From assembly GCA_965657795.1 (NCBI GenBank), contig CBFHQJ010000001.1, positions 1 through 64,000 on the forward strand: DNA of 64,000 nucleotides. The letters are read 5' to 3'. Positions 1 through 7,622 of the stretch are shown piece after piece (position 1 is the first letter of the stretch; every line of letters begins with the position of its first letter). The position numbers were made by a program, and so were the translations under genes. The notes beneath the pieces were generated by a model that was given only the letters and a program-made list of their open reading frames with translations, was not told where the DNA came from and did not search any database. Source of the stretch: SW10 sp965657795 (lineage in GTDB: Bacteria; Verrucomicrobiota; Verrucomicrobiia; Verrucomicrobiales; Akkermansiaceae).

Positions 1-423
1 TCACGGCTTGGACGAGGATGAGGCCCACACCAAAAGACAACTTGACCGGATCTCGACGTTATTCAGCGCTTCCTTAGACCAATCTGCAGTTCCATCCTTA
101 AAACCCTCCGCTGTCGTTTTCTGGGTTAGGTTTGAGAGTTTCTGTCTAATGCCAGACTCTTGGGCGAGCCTGCTCAGGTCTGTAGCCTCCCAAGGTGTCG
201 GGAGATTTTTCTCAAGGGTAATGAGTTCATCAAAGGGGAGAAGATTCAGCCAAAGTTCGATCTGCGTTTCCGCGAGAATGGAGACTGGATAGTTTTTCCT
301 GATTTTTAACATTTCACCGAGAATTGTTTCTAGATCGCTCTCCGGTTTATCTCGAAGCGATTGAGCTGTGGCAGGATGCTTGAAAGGCACACACAGAAAC
401 AGGATCAGAAGAAAAAAACGCAT
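1..423 (-). CDS. Hypothetical secreted protein, 140 aa
   Basis: The product begins with a basic residue and a hydrophobic stretch (MRFFLLILFLCVPF) ending in an Ala-X-Ala-like site (PATAQ), a plausible Sec signal peptide. The remaining ~120 residues are soluble and helix-prone, without a motif I recognise. The stop codon falls on the first three bases of the window, so the gene is complete. The C-terminus is low complexity (WASSSSKP). It reads away from the beta-helix gene upstream, separated by about 120 bp that hold the rluE-tail relic. Function unknown. Confidence 0.55.
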   Translation of the reverse strand: MRFFLLILFLCVPFKHPATAQSLRDKPESDLETILGEMLKIRKNYPVSILAETQIELWLNLLPFDELITLEKNLPTPWEATDLSRLAQESGIRQKLSNLTQKTTAEGFKDGTADWSKEALNNVEIRSSCLLVWASSSSKP

Positions 424-495
424 CGGAAGTACCCTATCCTGAATGGGCGTTGAGTTTGTAAAACTCAGGTAAAATAAGATTGCGGATGGTTGATC

Positions 496-543
496 TCAAC
501 GTGCGGAGAAGGCAGTCCGTTCTTCTACGGTGAGTTCTTCCCA
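496..543 (-). pseudogene. Relic of an rluE-like 3' end (last 15 codons plus stop)
   Basis: Read on the minus strand this segment encodes WEELTVEERTAFSAR followed by a stop. The genuine rluE nearby ends WKELTNEERTAVFAR followed by a stop (2211-2258). By hand alignment 38 of 48 bases match, including an identical 15-base core at 511-525 and 2226-2240. There is no start codon and no further rluE homology upstream, because the beta-helix gene begins there. I read it as the tail of a lost or displaced copy of the pseudouridine synthase gene. Confidence 0.6.
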
Positions 544-547
544 AAGG

Positions 548-2147
548 CTACTCCACGAGCTCTGCTCGGAATCGGTAGAATTGCCGGGGTGCGGTGGGAT
601 CGACCGGATCGGGGATCGATGAAGCCTGTCTTGGATTATCGTTACGGCTGAGCTCTGTCCAGGTGCCTTCAGCGAAGTTGGGGCTGCGCTCCAGGATCCA
701 GATAGCGGTGCCTACGGCAGCTGAATTGTAACCGAATCTGAGAACGGGATGGTCTTCAGTATCGAAGCTGAGGGCGAGGTTGGCAGGGTCGCCGGGGTCG
801 GAGAGGAAGGGGTCGGTACCGAGGGCGAACTCGACGCCGAAGGGTTTTCCGTCGCCGTCATGGTCGACGGCCCAGATGAAAGGGGTGGCAAGTTGTAGAT
901 CGGATTCACCCTGATATTCTGCAGCGCCGATGTCGGCGGTGGTGACGCGTTGGTCGCTGACGCGGATGGAGTCGGTGGCGATGTCGAGGGCAGGCGATCC
1001 GGGGAGAGGGATCATGGTCAGGGTGGGGCCGCCGTAGTGTCGAAGGGGTGCGAGGAGGAGAGGTGTGGTGTTGGGCATTGGCGCGTTGTCGATCTCCAGG
1101 TCCGCGATGCCGATGAGGTTGCTACCGGAGAAGGCAAAGGAGTTGATGATACCACTAATGAGCCCTATATCGGAACCTTTCTGGGAATCTCCGATGATAG
1201 TGTCAGAGATTTGGGTTTGAGTTCTGCCGTTTCCTGAGCTGGAAACTCCTGCTCCCTTGTTCGTTGCAGAGAAGTTGTTAGTGATGGTGCAGTGTTGTAT
1301 GTTTGTGCTTCCAGGCCAGTTATAAACGCCGCCGCCGTTTGCGTTGTTGGGCAGCATTGCCGGTAATGGTGCAGGAAGTGAGAGTTGTGAATTCATCCGC
1401 AAACAGGGTGTGGCTGTAAATTCCACCACCACCGCTGGAGGCTTCGGCGAGACTGCCTTGAACTTGATTGTTGGAGACGGTGCAGCGGGTGAGGGTTAGG
1501 ATGCCAAAGGCCTGGTAAATCCCACCGCCGGCGGCTCGATTTCCTTGGATCTGGTTTCCAGAGATCGTGCAGTCGGTGAGAGAGAGGGTGCCGGAGCGGT
1601 GGTAAATTCCGCCACCGTCGGAGTCTTCATTGCCTCCGAAGGCGCGTCCGTTTAGGATTTGGCACTTAATGAGGTTGAGGTTTTCCTGGTTATGAATGTT
1701 AGCGCCCGCATTCGCGCCCTCGTGGGAGCCGTTTTGAATGGTGAGATTGTTTAGGGTTACGGTTTGGAAGGTATTGGGAAAGGGGAGGCGGTCATCGATA
1801 AAGAAGCAACGGGTTTCGTTGTTAGTGGCATTGTCGTTGATGAAATCGCCGTTGCCCCCACCGTCGATGGTGAGGCCATTGGGCAGTCCCGAGGCGTCGA
1901 TGGTGAGGTTTTTTTCGATGACAAGTTCGCCTTCGGTCAGAGTGATGGCTCCACCGTCGAGGGTGGGATCGAAGGTGATGGTGGTGTTTGGCGCGGAGTG
2001 GTTGATGGCTTCGCGCAGGGAAATATCAGAAGGAGAGGCGAGCGCGGTCATGCCGTCGTCTTCGTCGTTGAGATTGGTGACAATTGTCTGAGCCGAGAGG
2101 GGAATGAGGGAGGGTAGCAGCAGGTAGAGGAAGGAGATGATTTTCAC
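548..2147 (-). pseudogene. CSLREA-type right-handed beta-helix surface protein, frameshifted
   Basis: The 5' part (1320-2147) encodes a signal peptide (MKIISFLYLLLPSLIPLSAQ), the CSLREA-type domain (ISLREAIN followed by TITFDPTLDGGAITL) and parallel beta-helix repeats of the form LTLTRCTVSNNQ. It then runs into a basic nonsense tail. The 3' part (548-1432) resumes the same repeats in another frame (NGGGVYNWPG, HCTITNN). It continues through a choice-of-anchor Q-like region (GGPTLTMIPLPGSPALDIA) and a C-terminal DHDGDG/EFALGTDP module common in Verrucomicrobia. Dropping one G from the GGG run at 1349-1351 joins the frames into one protein of about 530 residues. This is therefore either a recent one-base frameshift or an assembly error. 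The intact protein would be exported and surface-bound. Confidence 0.8.
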
Positions 2148-2210
2148 GTTGTGCGGCTCAGAGAATCAGGTGTTACGAAACGGTGAAAGGAATAGAGGTG
2201 GCAAGTAGTG

Positions 2211-2786
2211 CTACCGGGCGAAGACGGCAGTCCGTTCTTCATTGGTGAGTTCTTTCCACTCTCCGATGGGAAGGTCGCCGAGGGGAAAGGCGCCGATGCC
2301 TTCGCGGAGAAGTCGGAGGCAAGGATGACCGACGGCGGCTGTCATGCGACGAACTTGACGATTTTTGCCTTCGCGAAGTTCGAGACGCAGCCAGGAGTCG
2401 ATGATGTTTTTGCGATAGCGAACCGGCGGGTCGCGGTCGGGAATGGGAGGGGCTTGCTTGAGCAATTTGGCCCGGCAAGGGAGGCATTTGTGGCCCTTAA
2501 TGATGAGAGTGCCGCTGCGGAGTTTTTCGAGTGAAGCTGGCTCGGGTTGTCCTTCCACGAGAACGAGATAGCGGCGTCGATGTTGGAAACGAGGATTGAG
2601 AAGGCGATCCTCGAGGGCCTTTTCGTCGGTGAACAGGAGGAGTCCTTCAGAGTCCATGTCGAGGCGGCCGAGCGGGAGGCATCGGGGCGGGAAGTCGAAC
2701 TCTTTCAGCGTGCGCTGACCTTCGTCTCCGGGGTTGGAGTTGAATTGGCTGAGCACACCATAGGGTTTGTTGAAGGCGATGAGCAT
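2211..2786 (-). CDS. rluE: RsuA/RluE-family 23S rRNA pseudouridine synthase
   Basis: At 191 residues this has the short form of the family without an S4 domain, as in RluE. It opens with the typical FNKPYGVLSQF and carries the catalytic motif GRLDMDSEGLLLFT, with Asp43 as the expected nucleophile. A conserved block near residues 140-150 (ELREGKNRQVRRM) binds RNA in relatives. The family isomerises a uridine in 23S rRNA; E. coli RluE targets U2457. Assignment to RluE rather than RluF or RsuA rests on length and the N-terminus. The gene stands alone, and its last 16 codons are echoed at 496-543. Confidence 0.88.
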   Translation of the reverse strand: MLIAFNKPYGVLSQFNSNPGDEGQRTLKEFDFPPRCLPLGRLDMDSEGLLLFTDEKALEDRLLNPRFQHRRRYLVLVEGQPEPASLEKLRSGTLIIKGHKCLPCRAKLLKQAPPIPDRDPPVRYRKNIIDSWLRLELREGKNRQVRRMTAAVGHPCLRLLREGIGAFPLGDLPIGEWKELTNEERTAVFAR

Positions 2787-2831
2787 TGGGCAACAATGAA
2801 GGAATAGGGTGGAGACCTAAATGAGGAAGCC

Positions 2832-2884
2832 AAAAAAAAACGCAGAGTTTCGGAGGTCGGAACCGTCCGGGAACTCTGCGTTTT
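2832..2884 (-). terminator. Rho-independent terminator after the E2 gene
   Basis: A 13-bp perfect stem (AAAACGCAGAGTT paired with AACTCTGCGTTTT) encloses a 22-base loop that can itself fold through CGGA/TCCG. On the minus strand it is followed by a long T-run (A-run at 2832-2840 on the plus strand). It lies 18 bp past the stop of the E2 gene. Confidence 0.8.
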
Positions 2885-2901
2885 GAGATCTAATCCGAAG
2901 G

Positions 2902-4206
2902 CTAAACGAGCATCAGGGCAGGGTTCTCAAGGAGACGCTTGATTTCTCCGAGGAACTTGGCGCCGACGGCTCCGTCGACAACGCGGTGGTCGCAGCTGAC
3001 TCCGAGGTTCATGCGCAGGCCGGGAACGATTTCGCCATTCTTGACGACTGGCTTCTCAATGATTCCGCCAACGCTGAGAATGGCTGCCTGTGGTGGGTTG
3101 ACGATGGCGTCGAAGGACTCGACGCCCCATGCTCCAAGGTTTGAGATGGTGACGGTGCCTCCATCGAATTCGTTGGGAGCGAGTTTCTTATCGCGAGCGC
3201 GAACCGCCATTTCCTTGATCTCTTTTGAGATGGCAAGAAGTGACTTTTGCTCGGCGTTTTTAACAACCGGAGTGACAAGGCCGTCATCGACTGCGATGGC
3301 AACTGAGATGCCGACGTGAGCGAATTGCACGATATGGTCGCCATTGAAAGAAGCGTTCACTTCGGGGACTGCCACCGAAGCATTGATGAGCGCTTTCACG
3401 ACGAAATCGTTCACGGAGTATTTGTTGCCGTGGGTGGCTTCGGCTTGCGCGTTGATTTGCTTGCGGAGAGCCATGAGCGGTGCGGCATCCACTTCGAGGT
3501 GAAGATAGAAATGCGGGATCGTGACCTTGGAGGTGAGGAGTCTCTCGGCAATGATCTTGCGCATGCTGGAGAGTTCGACGATTTGGTCTTCGCCTCCGGC
3601 CACCGGAGAAATTGCAGCGGGAGCGGGAGCTGCTGCCGGAGCAGAAGAGGTGGATGGCGCAGGCGCTGCGGAAGCTGCCGGAGCAGCAGGTGCTGCGACG
3701 ACGTCTGCTTTGACGATCCGTCCGCCAGGGCCGGTTCCGATCAGGGTGGAAAGGTCAATTCCTTCGGCTTCGGCAATTTTCTTGGCAAGCGGCGAAGCTT
3801 TGATGCGTCCACCATCGGCTTTGGTGGCGGCAGGAGCCGGGGGAGCGGGCTCTGATTTATTGACGGTGGCAGCGGCCGATTCGAGGGCTTTTGCGACGGC
3901 CGGGGGAGCGGTGGAGGTGGTGGCTGGTGCGCTTTCCGCAGCGGGAGCCGGTTCGTCGGCGCCTTCACCGTCTTCTAACAAAACTGCGATAGCCGAGCCG
4001 ACTTGGGCCTTGCCGCCTTCGGGAACAGAGATTTTGGAAAGTGTTCCCTCGTCAAACGCTTCCATCTCCATGGTTGCCTTGTCGGTTTCAATCTCGGCAA
4101 TAATATCGCCGATTTCGACCTCGTCACCCTCCTTCTTGAGCCAGCGCACCACGGTGCCTTCGGTCATGGTGTCGGAGAGTTTGGGCATTTCAATATTGAT
4201 CGGCAT
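2902..4206 (-). CDS. pdhC: Dihydrolipoamide acetyltransferase (E2) of pyruvate dehydrogenase
   Basis: This E2 core subunit transfers the acetyl group to CoA in the 2-oxo-acid dehydrogenase complex. It has one N-terminal lipoyl domain (residues ~3-78, lipoylated Lys43 in ETDKA). An Ala/Pro linker leads to a peripheral-subunit-binding domain (~133-168, ASPLAKKIAEAEGIDL, GTGPGGRIVKADV). The C-terminal catalytic domain (~205-434) carries DHRVVDG, with His407 and Asp411 as catalytic residues. Length (434) is normal. It is probably the pyruvate enzyme because the lipoyl domain starts IEMPKLSDTMTEG. No E1 or E3 gene is adjacent, which is unusual. A strong terminator follows it. Confidence 0.9.
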   Translation of the reverse strand: MPINIEMPKLSDTMTEGTVVRWLKKEGDEVEIGDIIAEIETDKATMEMEAFDEGTLSKISVPEGGKAQVGSAIAVLLEDGEGADEPAPAAESAPATTSTAPPAVAKALESAAATVNKSEPAPPAPAATKADGGRIKASPLAKKIAEAEGIDLSTLIGTGPGGRIVKADVVAAPAAPAASAAPAPSTSSAPAAAPAPAAISPVAGGEDQIVELSSMRKIIAERLLTSKVTIPHFYLHLEVDAAPLMALRKQINAQAEATHGNKYSVNDFVVKALINASVAVPEVNASFNGDHIVQFAHVGISVAIAVDDGLVTPVVKNAEQKSLLAISKEIKEMAVRARDKKLAPNEFDGGTVTISNLGAWGVESFDAIVNPPQAAILSVGGIIEKPVVKNGEIVPGLRMNLGVSCDHRVVDGAVGAKFLGEIKRLLENPALMLV

Positions 4207-4325
4207 GGTCTTGGAAAATTAGATGAATGAAAAAATCGTGGCCTTCCTCGGCGCGGAGGAGAAATAGCAGAGCGGACGGTCTTAATAAAAGACAATTCCG
4301 CGTATCTGCAAGAGGACGAAGTGCT

Positions 4326-4823
4326 CTAACCGACCGCAGAGAAATTCTTGCGAGCGAGTCTGCCCATCAGGTCCCGAACTTCCGCAAATCCCTGGCTGGT
4401 GAGCCGGAAAGTTTTGTGGGCGTGGAGGTTTTCCCCGGCCACGAATTCCATAAGTCCCTTCTTTTCCAAATTCTCGACCGTGCTGGTCGTGTTGGAGGGC
4501 TTGCGGCCGTAGCTGTCGAGCGAAACATTGAGGGAACGAGTGTCGAGGAGTTCGACGTTTTCACGGTGCTTGAAAAAGCTTCCTAGGAGGACACATTCAG
4601 GCCCATTTAGATCCAAATTACTGTTATCAAACAGGCGCCGGACTTCGCGGAGTTCGTCCGCGGTTTGTTGATCCTGGCGGATGCCAATCTTCTCGGTCCC
4701 GCCTTCGACGGCCTCCTTGGCCTCAATGATCTTCTGAACGACGTCACAGGCAGCCTTCGCTCCATCGAGCTCGAGGGACCATGCTAATTCAGCGATTTTT
4801 TTTAGGGCCGAAGAGTCGTCCAT
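4326..4823 (-). CDS. Hypothetical protein, 165 aa
   Basis: Acidic, soluble protein without signal peptide. The C-terminal half (about residues 95-160, RKPSNTTSTVENLEKKGLM and FRLTSQGFAEVRDLMG) resembles a winged-helix fold in which a recognition helix precedes a wing, as in small transcriptional regulators. This is only a pattern impression. It is divergent from the gene at 4987, so the ~160-bp AT-rich gap between them should hold both promoters. Start chosen at the first ATG. Confidence 0.55.
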   Translation of the reverse strand: MDDSSALKKIAELAWSLELDGAKAACDVVQKIIEAKEAVEGGTEKIGIRQDQQTADELREVRRLFDNSNLDLNGPECVLLGSFFKHRENVELLDTRSLNVSLDSYGRKPSNTTSTVENLEKKGLMEFVAGENLHAHKTFRLTSQGFAEVRDLMGRLARKNFSAVG

Positions 4824-4986
4824 GGCGTGAAATTAGAAAAAAATTTATCCAAATGCAAGTTATTTCGCTTATCTGAAATAAAAAACCCAAGGAAATTAGG
4901 TTAAAACTCCAAAATTCTGGACTTAGGAGAGTTTTTTGATAGTTTCGGGGGTGTCGAAGCTCTCCGGCAAAAAACCTCCCAAACCC

Positions 4987-5580
4987 ATGAAATCCAAGCG
5001 GCTCCCCCAGAACTCCTTCGAAACCAACCAATCCCTTGCAGAATTTGCAATGAGGGGTGAATCTCTCTTTAGTCAGGAAAGCCCAAGCGAGGGTGGTAAG
5101 ACTGATGAAATTAGCAAGGTTTTAGCAAGCTGTTTTCAGGAGCCTGCAGAGGGAGATCTTAGTCTGAAAGACGAGTTTTCGTCCAAAACCATTACTTTTG
5201 TGATTAAAAAATGCCGGGAAATGTTACAATCGGCAAACGAGGATCTTGGATGTTGGTCCGAAGTGCGCGAGTTTTTGGAAGAAGAGCTCTGGAAATTTAG
5301 TCGTCTGAAGGAAGATTTAGTGATGGCTGATCGAAAATGTGGAATGGTTCGTGCGAAGTTAGACGAATTTTCGAATCCACTGAACGGACAGGTGAATCAG
5401 AAGCGCGTGATGGCCTGTGGGATGCTGCTTGCGGAGTCTGAAATGCGTCGGGATCACCTTCAGGAGCGGGTCTCCATGATTATTGATCAATTCGTGGGTC
5501 AGATTTTAGCCGGAACGCAAAGTTCTCCCGGTGGCGATGTTCTTGAAATTAGACTCCGTGGAGTTTTTGGGTCTCTTTAG
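4987..5580 (+). CDS. Hypothetical protein, 197 aa
   Basis: Mostly helical, charged cytoplasmic protein with no recognised domain. Predicted helices around residues 60-180 contain heptad-like patterns (REFLEEELWKFSRLKEDLVM), so an oligomeric or coiled-coil role is possible. An in-frame TTG at 4936 would add 17 residues. I prefer the ATG at 4987 because the extension is basic and Pro-rich. No clear ribosome binding site precedes either. The gene lies ~108 bp before the histone-like gene on the same strand. Confidence 0.5.
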   Translation: MKSKRLPQNSFETNQSLAEFAMRGESLFSQESPSEGGKTDEISKVLASCFQEPAEGDLSLKDEFSSKTITFVIKKCREMLQSANEDLGCWSEVREFLEEELWKFSRLKEDLVMADRKCGMVRAKLDEFSNPLNGQVNQKRVMACGMLLAESEMRRDHLQERVSMIIDQFVGQILAGTQSSPGGDVLEIRLRGVFGSL

Positions 5581-5687
5581 TGGCTCAAACTCACTGAATG
5601 AACGAGTTTCATCCTGCGTGGAAAATTATTTTAGAGATCTTTCGCATTCCCGATTGCTCTTGGTATTTTCCCTGCTAATCGAACGCC

Positions 5688-5957
5688 GTGCCCGCGAAAA
5701 AGAAAGCTGCCAAGAAGGCAGCTGCCCCCAAGAAGGTTGCCAAGAAGGCAGCGAAGGCTGCCGTCAAAAAGATTGTCAAGAAGACCGTGAAGTCAGCTGC
5801 CAAAAAAGCGGCTGTGAAAAAGGCGGCGACCAAGGTGATTACCACAGATGATATCGGTCAGGCGGCTTATCTGCTTTTCCTCAAGCGTCAGGAGTCTGGA
5901 ACTCCCGGAACTCCAGAAGGTGATTGGCTCGAAGCCGAGCGCCTGCTGAACAAGTAA
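5688..5957 (+). CDS. Histone H1-like Lys/Ala-rich tail fused to a DUF2934 domain
   Basis: Starts with GTG. Residues 1-48 are almost only Lys, Ala and Val in H1-like repeats (PAKKKAAKKAA and similar), strongly basic and likely to bind DNA without specificity. Residues ~50-89 match the short DUF2934 pattern (AAYLLFLKRQESG followed by GDWLEAERLLN). Both halves occur separately in bacteria. The fusion suggests a small nucleoid-associated protein, which is inference. The tail is built from repeated AAG/GCN codons, so it can expand or contract easily. A strong terminator follows. Confidence 0.8.
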   Translation: MPAKKKAAKKAAAPKKVAKKAAKAAVKKIVKKTVKSAAKKAAVKKAATKVITTDDIGQAAYLLFLKRQESGTPGTPEGDWLEAERLLNK

Positions 5958-5995
5958 TCTGACATTTTTCGCCAGAGTTTGGCGTTTTGTATCTG

Positions 5996-6029
5996 TGCCT
6001 GACTGGTTTTCGGATCAGTCAGGCATTTT
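5996..6029 (+). terminator. Terminator after the histone-like gene
   Basis: A 10-bp stem (TGCCTGACTG with CAGTCAGGCA, 5996-6005 and 6016-6025) around a 10-base loop is followed by TTTTATATTTTA. It lies 38 bp past the stop of the plus-strand gene and abuts the end of the convergent minus-strand gene. Confidence 0.85.
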
Positions 6030-6444
6030 ATATTTTACGAAGGATGGCTTGGTGCATTTTCGCATTGATGGCCATCCGTCCACCGCGTGGTGTTCCTAGA
6101 TCGTAAAGGTATGTTTTCCCAAAAAGCCCGCCGATCTCTTTGCGGAAGCGAATCTGGGACCACGGGAAAAAAAGGGGCGGGTGGGCAAGTGCAAAAAGGG
6201 GAAAGACTGCGATGTGGAGCCCGGTTTTACTCAGATGGAAAGTGATGCAGCCATTATAATTTGCAAGACGGCCCAGTCTCATGCTTTGCCAGTGGTATGA
6301 GGTTCCTTCCGGCTTGGCAAAGGCCGAGTAGCGCTTGGTCATCTTCCCCCAACCGAAGCAGGAGATGATTTTAAGAACGAAACACCAGATCCCGAGGAAG
6401 AGAATCGGGAAGAGGATAAAAATGAGGGATTCCGGAGGAGGCAC
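6028..6444 (-). CDS. Hypothetical membrane-anchored protein, 138 aa
   Basis: One strong N-terminal membrane segment (residues ~7-30, LIFILFPILFLGIWCFVLKI) is followed by a cytoplasmic region of ~105 residues rich in aromatic and basic residues. A second weak hydrophobic patch (HIAVFPLFALAHPPLFF) sits near residue 80. No family recognised. It is 31 bp downstream of the DUF4112 gene on the same strand, so the two may be cotranscribed. Confidence 0.6.
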   Translation of the reverse strand: MPPPESLIFILFPILFLGIWCFVLKIISCFGWGKMTKRYSAFAKPEGTSYHWQSMRLGRLANYNGCITFHLSKTGLHIAVFPLFALAHPPLFFPWSQIRFRKEIGGLFGKTYLYDLGTPRGGRMAINAKMHQAILRKI

Positions 6445-6475
6445 GTGTTGGATCAGATTTGAGGATCAGGCTCAT

Positions 6476-6955
6476 TTATCCCCAAAGCAGGCGAGCCGTC
6501 AGCCAAATAACCAATCCAATGGCAGAAAAGACGAAGAGAATCATCCCAATCAGAATGAGAAAAGGCCACCATCCACTGTTTCTGGTATCTTCATCGCCAT
6601 GCTCGCCGATATGGGCCTGCAACAATTCCTGGTTTCTGCGGTTGGACTTGAACCAGAATGAAAAGAGGTCTCCAAGGAAAGGGATTGCTCCAATAATCGC
6701 ATTGAGCGTCCAATTGGAAATCATGCGAAGATAGACATTTTTAGGAATTCCCTTTTTGACCCCTGCAATTAGTAAGGCGGCGCCAGCAGTCGAAGTTGCA
6801 AAATCACCAAAGCCGGGAATTAAGCCAATCAAGGGGTCGAGACCAATTCGTTTTTCGGTCCCGGGAATCGGGATGAGATCATCCAGAACAAAAGCCAACT
6901 TCTCGGAAAGAGCGGATTTCTTATCGTCGGCGTTGAGAGGAGGAGGTTGAGTCAC
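6476..6955 (-). CDS. DUF4112 membrane protein
   Basis: Residues ~20-110 fit the DUF4112 signature: LDDLIPIPGTEKRIGLDPLI, then GLIPGFGDFATSTAGAALL, then a second helix pair ending IGAIPFLGDLFSFWFKSNRRN. A C-terminal transmembrane segment (~130-155) follows. The family is small, widespread and of unknown biochemical role. It is upstream of and probably cotranscribed with the membrane protein at 6028-6444. Confidence 0.85.
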   Translation of the reverse strand: MTQPPPLNADDKKSALSEKLAFVLDDLIPIPGTEKRIGLDPLIGLIPGFGDFATSTAGAALLIAGVKKGIPKNVYLRMISNWTLNAIIGAIPFLGDLFSFWFKSNRRNQELLQAHIGEHGDEDTRNSGWWPFLILIGMILFVFSAIGLVIWLTARLLWG

Positions 6956-7003
6956 GGAGAACCATAGGTGGTCGTTGCGGCTGTCGATAGAGGGAAACTT
7001 GCC

Positions 7004-7591
7004 CTACTCAAGCTTCTTCATGGTCTTGAGATCGAGCTTGCGGGCGAAAGCGAGAATGTCTTTGGCTTCGCAATCGTTGTCGCCGTCCAGTTCCAGAAGA
7101 ACTTCGCCTTCGATGCCGATGAGGATCTTTCGCTCGCTGTCCACCAGTGCTGCTTCACCATCAATGGTGTGGACTTTCTTGCCGGTGAATTTGAGCGCGT
7201 CACGATTGGAGAGAATCTTTAACCATTGATCGACCATGGGAGAATCTTTGACGACCTTGGCGGTGATGCTTTTTTCTTCGCGGGTGTAGGTTCGCTTCAC
7301 TGAGATGCCGCCACCGAGGGCTGCAAGATCTTCCCGTTTGAGTTCATCGGCTTTCCAGTCGTCGATTTCATCGGGAAGGACCGCGCCAACTTTTGCGGCT
7401 TTCTTTTCGTCGATCGCCTTTAAGATCTCCTTGAGTTTTGCGGCGACCGTATCGAGATCTTCTTTTTGATAGGCGCTAAAGGCGTCGCGCAGGCCTTGTT
7501 CGATAGGGTCCTTCTTTTTGTCCTTGGATTGGGCAGACAGTGATACCGAGAGGAGGCCGAAAGATAGCAGGAAAGTTAAAAGCGTTTTCAT
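7004..7591 (-). CDS. Hypothetical secreted protein, 195 aa
   Basis: I start this at the ATG giving MKTLLTFLLSFGLLSVSLSAQ, a clear signal peptide. The frame stays open upstream to 7834 but there overlaps the preceding gene in another frame. The mature protein has an amphipathic helix (residues ~25-60, rich in K/E/D/A) and a compact C-terminal domain containing ISVKRTYTREEKSITAKVV and a D/E-rich motif (LLELDGDNDCEAKDILAF). No family recognised. It follows the FGE-fold lipoprotein gene by 31 bp on the same strand, which suggests an operon and shared periplasmic location. Confidence 0.65.
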   Translation of the reverse strand: MKTLLTFLLSFGLLSVSLSAQSKDKKKDPIEQGLRDAFSAYQKEDLDTVAAKLKEILKAIDEKKAAKVGAVLPDEIDDWKADELKREDLAALGGGISVKRTYTREEKSITAKVVKDSPMVDQWLKILSNRDALKFTGKKVHTIDGEAALVDSERKILIGIEGEVLLELDGDNDCEAKDILAFARKLDLKTMKKLE

Positions 7592-7622
7592 TTTAGTGAT
7601 TACGACCTTTCTCCTTGAAAGG

